NCBI GenBank assembly: GCA_964526285.1
Contig: CAZGIW010000020.1
Location: forward strand, 1 to 43,881
From: CAYMAZ01 sp964526285
Lineage (GTDB): Bacteria > Bacteroidota > Bacteroidia > Bacteroidales > DTU049
DNA: 43,881 nt
Direction of reading: 5' to 3'
The notes beneath the pieces were generated by a model. It was not told the DNA's origin. It saw nothing but the letters and a program-made list of their open reading frames with translations, and did not search any database. A program made the translations under genes and the position numbers. Below, in pieces: positions 24,411 to 33,346 of the stretch; the first letter of the stretch is position 1; the number at the start of each line of letters is the position of its first letter.

Positions 24411-27400
24411 TTAGAATTGTATTTCAGCCAATCGCTTGTATTGTTTGTATCTCCACATGGCATCTTTTTTCGCCTGTTCAAACAGTATTGCTGCTTCTTT
24501 CGGGAAAGAGCGTTTCAGAGATGTATACCTTACTTCTGAATTAATGAACTTGTCAAACAAATTCCAATCAGGTTCTTTTGAATCTAAAGTAAATGGATTC
24601 TTTCCTTCTGCTTCCAGCAGTGGATTATACCTGTAGTTGTGCCAGTATCCTGACTCAACGGCAAACTTTGTTTGATATTGAGTTCTTCCCATCCCTTCAG
24701 CAAGTCCATGGTTGATACATGGAGAATAAGCAATAATTACAGAAGGACCTGGATATGCCTCTGCTTCTTTGATGGCATTGAAGAACTGGCTGTGACTAGC
24801 GCCAAGAGATACCTGAGCAACGTACACATATCCATATGACATGGCCATCATTCCAAGATCTTTTTTGCGGACACGCATACCAGCAGCAGCAAATTTTGCA
24901 ACAGCACCAACAGGAGTAGCTTTAGAAGCCTGTCCACCAGTATTGGAATACACTTCAGTGTCTAAAACGAGCAAATTAATGTCTTCACCAGTGGCAATCA
25001 CATGATCAAGTCCACCATATCCGATATCATAAGCCCATCCGTCACCACCAAATACCCAAACAGATTTTTTTACAAAATACTGTTGAAGATCAAGCAGTTT
25101 CTTTGCAAACTCATTGTTTTCTTTTTTCAGAAGTGAAGTCAATTCTTCACTTGCAGCTGGTGAAGCAACACCATCGTTCATGGTATCTATCCATTTCCGG
25201 AATCCTTGTGAAAGTTCAGCAGAAACCGAGCCTGCTGCAATTTTTTCTTTCATTTCAGCTGATATTCTTTCTCGTATTTTTTTAATACCAACGGCCATTC
25301 CAAATCCATATTCTGCATTGTCTTCAAATAAAGAGTTGGCCCATGCAACACCTTTGCCTGATTTATAATTTGATGTATATGGAGTAGATGGTGCTGAACC
25401 ACCATAAATTGATGAACAACCTGTTGCGTTGGCAACAAGCATGCGTTCTCCAAATAACTGTGTGATGTTTTTGATGTAGGGAGTTTCACCACATCCACCG
25501 CAGGCTCCGGAGAATTCAAATAATGGTTGTGCAAACTGACTGTTTTTTACGGTTTTATATTTATCTGCAACATCTTCTTTATAACCTACCACAGAATCAA
25601 GATAATCATAATGTGATTGTTCGTGAAGCTGTTCTTCAAGATGCTTCATTTCAAGTGCTTTTGTTTTGGAAGGACATACATCCACACAATTACCACAACC
25701 TGTACAATCCAAAACACTTACCTGCATTCTGAAATTATATTCTTTAAACCCACCAATACCTCTGATTGTTGCAACCTTCTCAGGCATTTTATTTAATTCT
25801 TCATCTGTAATAAGGAAAGGACGAATTGCAGCATGCGGACATATATAAGAACACTGATTACACTGAATACAGTTTTCGGGTATCCATTCAGGTACACTTA
25901 CAGCAATACCTCGCTTTTCATATTTTGTTGTTCCAGCAGGAAATGTGCCGTCTTCTCTTCCCACGAATGTGGAAACCGGAAGTGAATCTCCTGCCTGACT
26001 ATTAATTACATGAGCTACATTTTCGTAAAATTCAGAAACACCTACAGGAACAGGAAGTGGTGCATCAGGAAGTTCAGCCCATTCAGCAGGAATCTGAACT
26101 TCTATGACATCTCCACCTTTGTCAACGGCTGCATTATTCATATTAACTATAAGATCACCCTTGCGGCGAAAGTCCTTTTCGATGGCCTTTTTCATATCTG
26201 CAACCGCTTTATCGTAAGGAATAATCTCTGCAATTTTGAAAAATGCAGATTGCATGATCGTATTTATTCTTCCTCCAAGACCAATTTCTTCTGCAATAGA
26301 CGTGGCGTTGATAACAAAGAAACGAATGTTTTTTTGTGCCAGAACCCGTTTAATCTTGTTTGGTAGTTTTGCTTTGGTTTCTTCAACATCCCAAATTGTA
26401 TTTAAAAGGAAAACGCCGTTTTTCTTAATGCCTTTCAGCATGTCATACTGATAAATGTATGATGGCTTATGGCAGGCAACCAAATCAGGGGTGTTAATCA
26501 GATATGGTGCGCGAATGGGTACATCACCAAAGCGTAGGTGTGAGGTGGTAAAACCACCTGATTTTTTTGAGTCATATGCAAAATATGCCTGACAAAACTT
26601 GTCTGTATTGTCGCCAATAATTTTAATTGAGTTTTTATTTGCACCAACAGTGCCATCAGCTCCAAGACCATAAAATTTTGCTGAAAAAACACTGGGATGT
26701 AGTATGCTGATTTCCTCACCAACTGACAATGATAAATGTGTGACATCATCATTAATACCAACTGTGAAACGGTTTTTTGGTTTATCAGACATAAGATTTT
26801 CAAAAACAGCAATCATTTGAGCAGGAGTGGTGTCTTTTGAACTTAATCCATATCTGCCTCCAATAATCATTGGAGCATTGGGTTTTCCATAATATAAATC
26901 CCTCACATCAAGATATAGTGGTTCTCCATTTGCACCAGGTTCTTTTGTGCGATCTAGTACAACGATCTTTTTAACAGTTTTTGGCATCACATTAAAGAAA
27001 TATTTTTCTGAAAACGGACGGTATAAATGCACAATGACAAGACCTGTTTTTTTGCCCTGTGAATTGAGATAATCAACCGTTTCTTTCAGTGTGTCTGTGA
27101 TTGACCCCATGGCAATGACAATGTTCTCAGCATCGGGCGCACCATAATATACAAATGGCTTATACTCGCGTCCGGTCATTTTTGAAATTTCCTGCATATA
27201 GTCATTAACAATATCAGGAACAGCATCATAAAATTTGTTTGCTACCTCTCTGCTCTGGAAATATATATCAGGGTTTTGGGCTGTCCCTCTTGTAACAGGT
27301 TTTTCAGGATTCAACGCATTGTCCCTGAATGCCTGCAGTGCTTTTTTGTCAAGCAAAGGCAAAAGGTCTTCATTTTCAAAATATTCTACTTTTTGTACTT

Positions 27401-27941
27401 CGTGTGAGGTACGGAACCCATCAAAAAAGTGCAAAAAAGGAACTCTTGATTTTATTGCTGCCAAATGAGCAATACCCCCAATATCCATGATTTCCTGCAC
27501 CGATCCGGTAGCAAGCATAGCAAAACCAGTGTGACGTGTACTCATTACGTCACTATGATCTCCAAAAATTGATAGTGCCTGTGCAGCAAGACTTCTTGCC
27601 GAAACATGAAATACTCCAGGTAATAATTCACCTGCAATTTTATACATATTGGGAATCATCAGCAATAACCCCTGAGATGCTGTATATGTTGATGTGAGAA
27701 TACCTGCCTGCAAACTTCCGTGCAAAGCCCCGGCTGCTCCTGCCTCAGACTGCATCTCAACAACCTGAACAGTATCCCCAAAAACATTTTTTCTTCCAAA
27801 AGCCGCCCATTCATCAATATTTTCAGCCATATTGGATGATGGAGTAATGGGATAAATGGCAGCTACTTCGCTAAACATGTAAGCTACATGCGATGCAGCA
27901 TGATTTCCGTCGCATGTGATAAATTTTTTCTTTTTTTCCAT
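24411..27941 (-). CDS. nifJ: Pyruvate:ferredoxin (flavodoxin) oxidoreductase, single-chain homodimer type
   Basis: Oxidatively decarboxylates pyruvate to acetyl-CoA and CO2, reducing ferredoxin; oxygen-sensitive and central to anaerobic energy metabolism. 1176 residues in the full domain order. N-terminal pyrimidine-binding domain: YPITPSSNMAENIDEWAAFG. Gamma domain: GADGTVGANKNS. Two [4Fe-4S] motifs: CIQCNQCSYICPHAAIRP and CTGCGNCVDVCPSKTKALEM. Distal cluster: ACGGCGETPYIK. TPP-binding domain: FGGDGWAYDIGYGGLDHV, with LDTEVYSNTGGQ. It ends in its own terminator and is divergent from a DHOD-like gene. Confidence 0.97.
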   Translation of the reverse strand: MEKKKKFITCDGNHAASHVAYMFSEVAAIYPITPSSNMAENIDEWAAFGRKNVFGDTVQVVEMQSEAGAAGALHGSLQAGILTSTYTASQGLLLMIPNMYKIAGELLPGVFHVSARSLAAQALSIFGDHSDVMSTRHTGFAMLATGSVQEIMDIGGIAHLAAIKSRVPFLHFFDGFRTSHEVQKVEYFENEDLLPLLDKKALQAFRDNALNPEKPVTRGTAQNPDIYFQSREVANKFYDAVPDIVNDYMQEISKMTGREYKPFVYYGAPDAENIVIAMGSITDTLKETVDYLNSQGKKTGLVIVHLYRPFSEKYFFNVMPKTVKKIVVLDRTKEPGANGEPLYLDVRDLYYGKPNAPMIIGGRYGLSSKDTTPAQMIAVFENLMSDKPKNRFTVGINDDVTHLSLSVGEEISILHPSVFSAKFYGLGADGTVGANKNSIKIIGDNTDKFCQAYFAYDSKKSGGFTTSHLRFGDVPIRAPYLINTPDLVACHKPSYIYQYDMLKGIKKNGVFLLNTIWDVEETKAKLPNKIKRVLAQKNIRFFVINATSIAEEIGLGGRINTIMQSAFFKIAEIIPYDKAVADMKKAIEKDFRRKGDLIVNMNNAAVDKGGDVIEVQIPAEWAELPDAPLPVPVGVSEFYENVAHVINSQAGDSLPVSTFVGREDGTFPAGTTKYEKRGIAVSVPEWIPENCIQCNQCSYICPHAAIRPFLITDEELNKMPEKVATIRGIGGFKEYNFRMQVSVLDCTGCGNCVDVCPSKTKALEMKHLEEQLHEQSHYDYLDSVVGYKEDVADKYKTVKNSQFAQPLFEFSGACGGCGETPYIKNITQLFGERMLVANATGCSSIYGGSAPSTPYTSNYKSGKGVAWANSLFEDNAEYGFGMAVGIKKIRERISAEMKEKIAAGSVSAELSQGFRKWIDTMNDGVASPAASEELTSLLKKENNEFAKKLLDLQQYFVKKSVWVFGGDGWAYDIGYGGLDHVIATGEDINLLVLDTEVYSNTGGQASKATPVGAVAKFAAAGMRVRKKDLGMMAMSYGYVYVAQVSLGASHSQFFNAIKEAEAYPGPSVIIAYSPCINHGLAEGMGRTQYQTKFAVESGYWHNYRYNPLLEAEGKNPFTLDSKEPDWNLFDKFINSEVRYTSLKRSFPKEAAILFEQAKKDAMWRYKQYKRLAEIQF

Positions 27942-28114
27942 ATCTTTTATATTTTATGCAGTATCTGAAATTTTCACTGCGAAATTATGAAAAAATTTTG
28001 CTTTTTAACGTTTTATTATGATTTTTTTTGATTTTTTAGAATTTATTATGAAAAATATTTTGTAATTTTGTATTAGAATAAATAAATACAAATAATAATC
28101 AAAAAATTTCAATT
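27942..28114. promoter_or_regulatory. Divergent promoter region between PFOR and the DHOD-like gene
   Basis: 173 bases. For the plus-strand gene, a -7 box TAATTTTG is at 28063-28070, 44 bases before its ATG. For PFOR, the minus strand has TAATTTCG (plus coordinates 27980-27987), one base off the consensus. Both -33 boxes are weak. Sharing this region would allow joint control. Confidence 0.4.
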
Positions 28115-29128
28115 ATGACAACAATGAATACAAGCTATATGGGTATCCCGCTTAAGAATCCTTTAATTGTGGGATCATGTAATCTCTCAGCAGATGAGGG
28201 CTTGCTTAAAAAAATGGAAGAGTATGGAGCTGCTGCCGTCGTTTACAAATCCTTGTTTGAGGAACAGATACAGCTTGAAAACTTAAAAATGAGTAATCAG
28301 CTGGATGAGTTTAATGACAGACATGCAGAAATGATAAACTTATTTCCAAATATTGACCATGCCGGTCCCGAAGAATATCTTTACAATCTTTCCCGTGCTG
28401 TTAATATGTTAAGTATTCCGGTGTTTGCCAGTCTCAATGCAGTGAATCGCGAAACATGGATTGAATATGCAAAAAAAATTGAAGAAACTGGTGTCGCCGG
28501 CATTGAACTGAATTTTTATGCTGATGCAGCAGGGATGAATGTTTCGGGACATGATGTTATTACTGAACAAATTGAAACTGCACGCGAAGTGGTTGCCGCT
28601 GTTAAAATTCCGGTTGCTGTGAAACTGAGTCCATTTTATTCCAATATTCTCAATATTGTTAAAAAGTTTGACGATACAGGAATAAAAGGGTTTGTCCTTT
28701 TCAATCGTTTGTTTCAGCCTGACTTTGATTTGGAACGAGAAGTGCATCATTTTCCCTATAATTTAAGCCATGCAGATGACAATCGCCTGTCTCTGAGGTA
28801 TTCAGGTCTTTTGTACGGAAATGTCAACGGAAATATTTGTGCAAATACTGGTATTTTTGATGGTCATGATGTGGTGAAAATGATTCTTGCAGGTGCAGAT
28901 GCAGTGCAAATTGTAAGCACTCTTTATAAAAACAGAGTTGAAGTAATTCCTCAGATTCTCAAACAAATCAGTCAGTGGATGGAATCAAAGAACTATGCAT
29001 CTCTGGATGATTTCAGAGGAAAACTTTCTGCCAAAAACTCAAAGGATGTGTTTGCATACAAACGTGCTCAATACATTGATATTCTTATGAAATCAGAGGA
29101 AATATTTAAAAAGTATCCTACGGTTTAA
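28115..29128 (+). CDS. Dihydroorotate dehydrogenase-like FMN protein
   Basis: 337 residues of the DHOD-like TIM-barrel family. Seen: MGIPLKNPLIVGSCNLSADE, VVYKSLFEEQIQLE, AGIELNFYADAAGMNVSG (phosphate/flavin side), IPVAVKLSPFYSNILNIVKK with the conserved lysine, and MILAGADAVQIVSTLYKN. The position where true class 1 DHODs carry the catalytic cysteine loop is not conserved in an obvious way, so pyrimidine synthesis is not assured. Such genes commonly sit beside nifJ; here it is divergent from PFOR, suggesting a redox-related role. ATG at 28115 gives MTTMN; the later ATG at 28124 is also possible. Confidence 0.85.
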   Translation: MTTMNTSYMGIPLKNPLIVGSCNLSADEGLLKKMEEYGAAAVVYKSLFEEQIQLENLKMSNQLDEFNDRHAEMINLFPNIDHAGPEEYLYNLSRAVNMLSIPVFASLNAVNRETWIEYAKKIEETGVAGIELNFYADAAGMNVSGHDVITEQIETAREVVAAVKIPVAVKLSPFYSNILNIVKKFDDTGIKGFVLFNRLFQPDFDLEREVHHFPYNLSHADDNRLSLRYSGLLYGNVNGNICANTGIFDGHDVVKMILAGADAVQIVSTLYKNRVEVIPQILKQISQWMESKNYASLDDFRGKLSAKNSKDVFAYKRAQYIDILMKSEEIFKKYPTV

Positions 29129-29198
29129 CCTCGGATTTATCAAAACTAAATTCAAATGCTCGCTCACCGAAATAATCTGAATGATTATCCATGTGAAT

Positions 29199-29263
29199 TT
29201 TGTTCCCCGACTTTGTTCCCCGACTTTGTTCCCCGACTTTGTTCCCCGACTTTGTTCCCCGAA
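29199..29263. repeat. 13-bp tandem repeat array, five copies
   Basis: Five consecutive copies of TTTGTTCCCCGAC (the last ends in A). This is the reverse complement of the unit at the left edge of the window (1-52), so the two arrays are inverted relative to each other about 29 kb apart. It lies between two convergent genes. Confidence 0.95.
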
Positions 29264-29347
29264 ATTCACTGAAAGTGAATGAAGGAGGAAAATTCACTGA
29301 AAGTGAATGAAGGAGGAAAATACACCGAAGGTGGATGAAAGAGAATT
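29264..29347. repeat. 28-bp tandem repeat with hairpin core, three copies
   Basis: Copies 1 (29264-29291) and 2 (29292-29319) are identical: ATTCACTGAAAGTGAAT followed by GAAGGAGGAAA. Copy 3 (29320-29347) is diverged but in register. Its core reads CACCGAAGGTG (29323-29333) instead of CACTGAAAGTG (29267-29277), so both arms changed and pairing is kept. Confidence 0.9.
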
Positions 29348-29365
29348 CTATTGTCCCGAAAAATT

Positions 29366-29407
29366 GAAAATCTGTGATTTTCTCATTTTTCGAGGATCCT
29401 CGAAAAA
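29366..29407. repeat. Hairpin and 22-bp perfect palindrome
   Basis: 29366-29382 is GAAAATC-TGT-GATTTTC, a perfect 7-bp stem with a 3-base loop. 29386-29407 is a perfect 22-bp palindrome centred on CGAGGATCCTCG with T5 and A5 flanks. No U-tract follows on either strand, so neither looks like a normal terminator. Confidence 0.85.
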
Positions 29408-29472
29408 ACTGAAAATTGCACTTTCTTCATTCATATATTTGTTTTGGTTTTGCAATTTTTGTTTTTTCGGGA

Positions 29473-29536
29473 TTCTATCGTTCTATCGTTCAATTGTTCA
29501 ATCGTTCAATTGTTCAATTGTTCAATTGTTCTATTG
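29473..29536. repeat. 8-bp tandem repeat, eight copies
   Basis: Eight in-register copies of an 8-base unit, mostly TTCAATTG with TTCTATCG, TTCAATCG and TTCTATTG variants. The array ends 6 bases before the IcmF stop codon on the minus strand, so it would be the first transcribed sequence of the IcmF 3' untranslated region. Confidence 0.92.
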
Positions 29537-29542
29537 TTTTTC

Positions 29543-32500
29543 CTACATATTCCTCCTGTACTGCCCCCCAACATCAAACAGACTCTTCGTGATTTGTCCA
29601 AGAGAACAATATTTCGTCACTTCCATCAGCATTGCAAACACATTCTGATTGCGAACTGCCGTGAGCTGTAATTCATTCAGGAGCTCTTCAGCTTTTTCCT
29701 CGTGGGTTTTGTGCAGCTCTTTCAGCATATCAATCTGATATTGTTTTTCGGTTTCTGTTGATCGTATGACCTCATCTGGAATAAGAATGGGCGAGCCTGT
29801 TGAGGAAAGAAAAGTATTCACGCCGATAATGGGCAGTTCGCCTGTGTGCTTCTGATGTTCATAATACATAGATTCTTCCTGTATTTTGCCGCGCTGATAG
29901 GCCGTTTCCATGGCTCCAAGAACGCCGCCACGTTCTGAAATTCGGTCAAATTCCATCATCACTGCTTCTTCAACCAGCTCGGTTAATTCTTCAATAATAA
30001 ATGACCCCTGGTTTGGATTTTGATTTTTGGCCAACCCAAGTTCATTATTTATAATGAGCTGAATGGCAATTGCACGTCTCACAGATTCTTCTGTGGGAGT
30101 GGTGATGGCTTCATCATAAGCATTGGTATGCAGTGAGTTGCAATTATCGTAGATGGCATACAGTGCCTGCAAAGTGGTTCGGATATCGTTAAAGTCGATT
30201 TCCTGTGCATGCAGCGAACGCCCTGATGTCTGGATATGATATTTCAGTTGCTGTGAGCGGGCATTGCCTTTGTATTTGTTTTTGATTGCTTTTGCCCAGA
30301 TGCCACGTGCCACTCTTCCGATAACAGAAAATTCAGGGTCGGTGCCGTTGGAAAAGAAGAACGACAGATTGGGCGCAAACTTGTCAATATCCATTCCGCG
30401 TGCCAGATAGTATTCAACATAAGTAAATCCGTTTGCTAGTGTAAATGCCAGCTGCGAAATGGGATTGGCCCCTGCCTCGGCAATGTGATAGCCCGAAATG
30501 GAGACTGAATAGAAGTTCCGCACATTATTCAGTGTGAAATATTCCTGCACATCGCCCATGAGACGAAGCGAAAAGTCGGTTGAGAAAATACAGGTGTTTT
30601 GCCCCTGATCTTCTTTCAAAATATCAGCCTGAACAGTGCCGCGCACATTGCAGATGGTTTCAATTTTTATTTTTTCATACACATCTTTGGGCAACACCTG
30701 GTCGCCGGTGACTCCAAGCAGCATCAAACCAAGCCCGTCATTGCCTTCGGGGAGTTCGCCCTGATAACGTGGGCGCTGTGTTTGTTTTTGTGCATAGATT
30801 TCAGCAATTTTTTTCTCCACTGCTTCAGTGAGTCCGTTTTCTTTGATGTAAATTTCACATTGCTGGTCAATGGCTGCATTCATAAAGAATCCCACCATGC
30901 TGGCAGCAGGACCATTGATTGTCATGGATACTGATGTCATGGGGTTGGCAAGATTGAAGCCTGAATACAATTTCTTCATGTCATCCAAACAGCAAATGGA
31001 AACGCCTGAATTGCCAATTTTACCATAAATATCAGGACGAATGGCAGGGTCGTTGCCGTAAAGTGTCACCGAGTCGAATGCTGTGGACAAACGTTTTGCA
31101 GGCATCCCTTTTGATACATAATGAAAACGCTTGTTGGTGCGTTCGGGACCACCTTCTCCGGCAAACATACGAGTGGGGTCTTCGCCTTCACGTTTGAATG
31201 GAAACACTCCGGCGGTGAATGGAAATTCTCCGGGTACATTTTCTTTCAGGTTCCATCGGAGAACATCTCCCCAAGCTTTATATCTGGGCAGACAAATTTT
31301 CGGAATCTGAAGATGGGACAATGATTCGGTGTGTGTTTTGATTTTAATTTCTTTATCACGAACCTTAAAAGTGTAAAATTCCTGCCTGTATGAATTGATT
31401 TTGTCCTGCCAGGTTTCAAGGATTTTTTTGTTCACTTCATCAAGATGCTTACTGCATTGTTCATACAGCTTTTCCATGTTTTTGATGCTGTCAGCATTGT
31501 TCTCATTATCAGCATTTTGCCTCAATAATTGAAGTGATTCATTGATACTGTAAAGTTTCTGTGCCACATCGGCTTGTTCTTCTGTCCATTTGTTGTAATT
31601 GCGAACCGTTTCGGATATTTCTGATAAATATCGCACACGTTGAGGAGGAATGATATGAATTTTTTCAGGTGTTTCAAACACTTTATTTTCAGCCATATCT
31701 GCCTTAAAGTTGGTTTTTTCCTTCAGGATATGAATAATAGAATGGAAAAGCTGGTTCACGCCCGGGTCGTTAAATTGTGAAGCAATGGTTCCATAAACAG
31801 GCATACTGTCGGGGTCTCTGTCAAACAATTTATGATTTCTCTGATATTGTTTTTTCACGTCACGCAGGGCATCCATCCCACCGCGTTTGTCAAATTTGTT
31901 CAATGCAATCACATCAGCAAAATCAAGCATATCAATTTTTTCAAGTTGTGAGGCAGCTCCATATTCAGGGGTCATGACATACAGCGACATATTGCTGTGG
32001 TCAATGATTTCGGTATCAGCCTGTCCAATGCCTGATGTTTCAAGAATAATCAGGTCAAAACTTGCTACTTTTAAAATGTTGACTGCATATTTCACATATC
32101 TGGAAAGCGAAAGATTTGCCTGTCGGGTGGCCATTGAGCGCACAAATACTCTGGGGTTTGTAACAGAATTCATTCTGATACGGTCGCCCAGCAATGCACC
32201 ACCACTTTTACGGCGTGAGGGGTCAACACAAATAATGGCAATTTTCTTTTCAGGAAATTCGCTGAGGAATCTGCGTACAAATTCGTCCACCAGAGATGAT
32301 TTTCCTGCACCGCCGGTTCCGGTGATTCCTAGCACAGGCGCCTGAGAGTTCTGAGCATCTTTATCAATCTCTTCAATGAGGGATGCTGAAACTTCGGGAA
32401 AATTTTCAAAGGATGAAATACATCTTGAAATGGCCAAATAGTCACATTTTTTCACTTCATCCAGAGTAAAGTCTATGGTGTTTCCGCGGGGAAAATCAGA

Positions 32501-32926
32501 TTTTTCAAGCAAATCGTTAATCATTCCCTGCAGACCCATTGCTCTTCCGTCGTCGGGCGAATAGATACGGGCAATGCCGTAATTGTGCAGTTCTTCCATT
32601 TCTTCGGGAAGGATAACCCCACCGCCACCTCCAAAAATACGTATATCTTCACGTCTGCGTTCTTTGAGCAGATCGTACATATATTTAAAAAACTCAATAT
32701 GGCCACCCTGATATGATGTCACTGCAATTGCCTGAGCATCTTCCTGCACGGCGCAGTTGACAATTTCTTCGGCTGAAAGATTGTGTCCCAGATGGATAAT
32801 TTCGGCACCAGTTGATTGCAAAACACGGCGCATAATGTTGATTGATGCATCGTGCCCGTCAAAAAGTGAAGTGGCAGTCACCACTCTGATAGGATGTTGC
32901 GGTTTGTAGGCTTGAACTTCCTGCAT
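29543..32926 (-). CDS. icmF: IcmF-type fused acyl-CoA mutase (B12 domain + G-protein chaperone + mutase)
   Basis: 1127 residues. Domains in order: an N-terminal cobalamin-binding domain (TSLFDGHDASINIMRR, with the cobalt-ligand histidine, and FGGGGGVILPEEMEEL); a MeaB-like GTPase (GITGTGGAGKSSLVDEF P-loop, ETSGIGQADTEI, NKFDKRG); a linker; and a mutase TIM barrel (FAGEGGPERTNKRFHYVSKG, AKRLSTAFDSVTLYG, CNVRGTVQADILKEDQGQNT). The single-chain order and the AKRLSTAFDSVTLYG motif fit fused isobutyryl-CoA mutase rather than classical methylmalonyl-CoA mutase. It interconverts branched and linear acyl-CoA via adenosylcobalamin. Substrate not provable here; beta-oxidation genes lie 7 kb downstream. 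Confidence 0.92.
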   Translation of the reverse strand: MQEVQAYKPQHPIRVVTATSLFDGHDASINIMRRVLQSTGAEIIHLGHNLSAEEIVNCAVQEDAQAIAVTSYQGGHIEFFKYMYDLLKERRREDIRIFGGGGGVILPEEMEELHNYGIARIYSPDDGRAMGLQGMINDLLEKSDFPRGNTIDFTLDEVKKCDYLAISRCISSFENFPEVSASLIEEIDKDAQNSQAPVLGITGTGGAGKSSLVDEFVRRFLSEFPEKKIAIICVDPSRRKSGGALLGDRIRMNSVTNPRVFVRSMATRQANLSLSRYVKYAVNILKVASFDLIILETSGIGQADTEIIDHSNMSLYVMTPEYGAASQLEKIDMLDFADVIALNKFDKRGGMDALRDVKKQYQRNHKLFDRDPDSMPVYGTIASQFNDPGVNQLFHSIIHILKEKTNFKADMAENKVFETPEKIHIIPPQRVRYLSEISETVRNYNKWTEEQADVAQKLYSINESLQLLRQNADNENNADSIKNMEKLYEQCSKHLDEVNKKILETWQDKINSYRQEFYTFKVRDKEIKIKTHTESLSHLQIPKICLPRYKAWGDVLRWNLKENVPGEFPFTAGVFPFKREGEDPTRMFAGEGGPERTNKRFHYVSKGMPAKRLSTAFDSVTLYGNDPAIRPDIYGKIGNSGVSICCLDDMKKLYSGFNLANPMTSVSMTINGPAASMVGFFMNAAIDQQCEIYIKENGLTEAVEKKIAEIYAQKQTQRPRYQGELPEGNDGLGLMLLGVTGDQVLPKDVYEKIKIETICNVRGTVQADILKEDQGQNTCIFSTDFSLRLMGDVQEYFTLNNVRNFYSVSISGYHIAEAGANPISQLAFTLANGFTYVEYYLARGMDIDKFAPNLSFFFSNGTDPEFSVIGRVARGIWAKAIKNKYKGNARSQQLKYHIQTSGRSLHAQEIDFNDIRTTLQALYAIYDNCNSLHTNAYDEAITTPTEESVRRAIAIQLIINNELGLAKNQNPNQGSFIIEELTELVEEAVMMEFDRISERGGVLGAMETAYQRGKIQEESMYYEHQKHTGELPIIGVNTFLSSTGSPILIPDEVIRSTETEKQYQIDMLKELHKTHEEKAEELLNELQLTAVRNQNVFAMLMEVTKYCSLGQITKSLFDVGGQYRRNM

Positions 32927-32996
32927 ATTTCGATAATTAAATGTGAAAAGAATGCAATATTAAGAAAAAATCTTATAAATGAATTGAAATTTTATT

Positions 32997-33111
32997 ATGC
33001 TGCCGCACGAATCTTCACCCATGCTGCCGCACGCTTGTGCCAATGGTAATTGCATCGTGTGGCAAAGCGAACACCAAACTCCAGGTGTGACAAATTCCCC
33101 TCAAGGAGGGG
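32997..33111. repeat. Repeat cluster at left border of the accessory island
   Basis: A 13-base direct repeat ATGCTGCCGCACG at 32997-33009 and 33021-33033 (period 24). Then hairpin ACACC...GGTGT (33071-33088), and then CCCCTC-AAG-GAGGGG (33097-33111). It is visibly more GC-rich than the flanks. The 32997-33215 reading frame has no protein-like features. Together with copy A of the dispersed element this fills the gap 32927-33346. Confidence 0.75.
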
Positions 33112-33172
33112 TGGCCGCTTGCAGGATATTAGCTGCAAAGGCCGAAATTGATGCGGACGGGGTGGTCAGGAG

Positions 33173-33322
33173 AATGCTTATTCCGGAGCAAAGCATTACA
33201 CCATCTGTCATGTGAATCATTCAACATTTGTTTCATTCGATATATTGAACATTTTTTCAGTTGAATTTGAGAAGTTTGTTTATCTTTGCTTTGGAAACGG
33301 TGCATAAAACAATGGAAAGTTG
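33173..33322 (+). repeat. Dispersed promoter-bearing element, copy A
   Basis: About 150 bases, aligned end to end with copy B (35018-35167) with one single-base indel in its left part. Shared landmarks: AATGCTTATTCCGGA, GTGAATCATTC, GAACATTTTTTCAGTTGAAT and CTTTGCTTTGGAAA. It contains a promoter: TTG at 33261-33263, 17 bases, TATCTTTG at 33281-33288. It precedes the T9SS-sorted protein gene. Confidence 0.88.
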
Positions 33323-33346
33323 GCCATAATGCGAAAAATTAAGACT

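Noticed and set aside
29386..29407. Terminator for IcmF or the DHOD-like gene
   Set aside because: No loop in the palindrome and no U-tract after it on either strand.
29307..29671. Plus-strand ORFs across the 8-bp repeat
   Set aside because: Products are F/N/C/S/I/V/Q repeats generated by the tandem array and overlap the end of IcmF.
32997..33215. 72-codon plus-strand ORF before cassette 1
   Set aside because: It is built from direct repeats, hairpins and the start of copy A and has no protein-like features.
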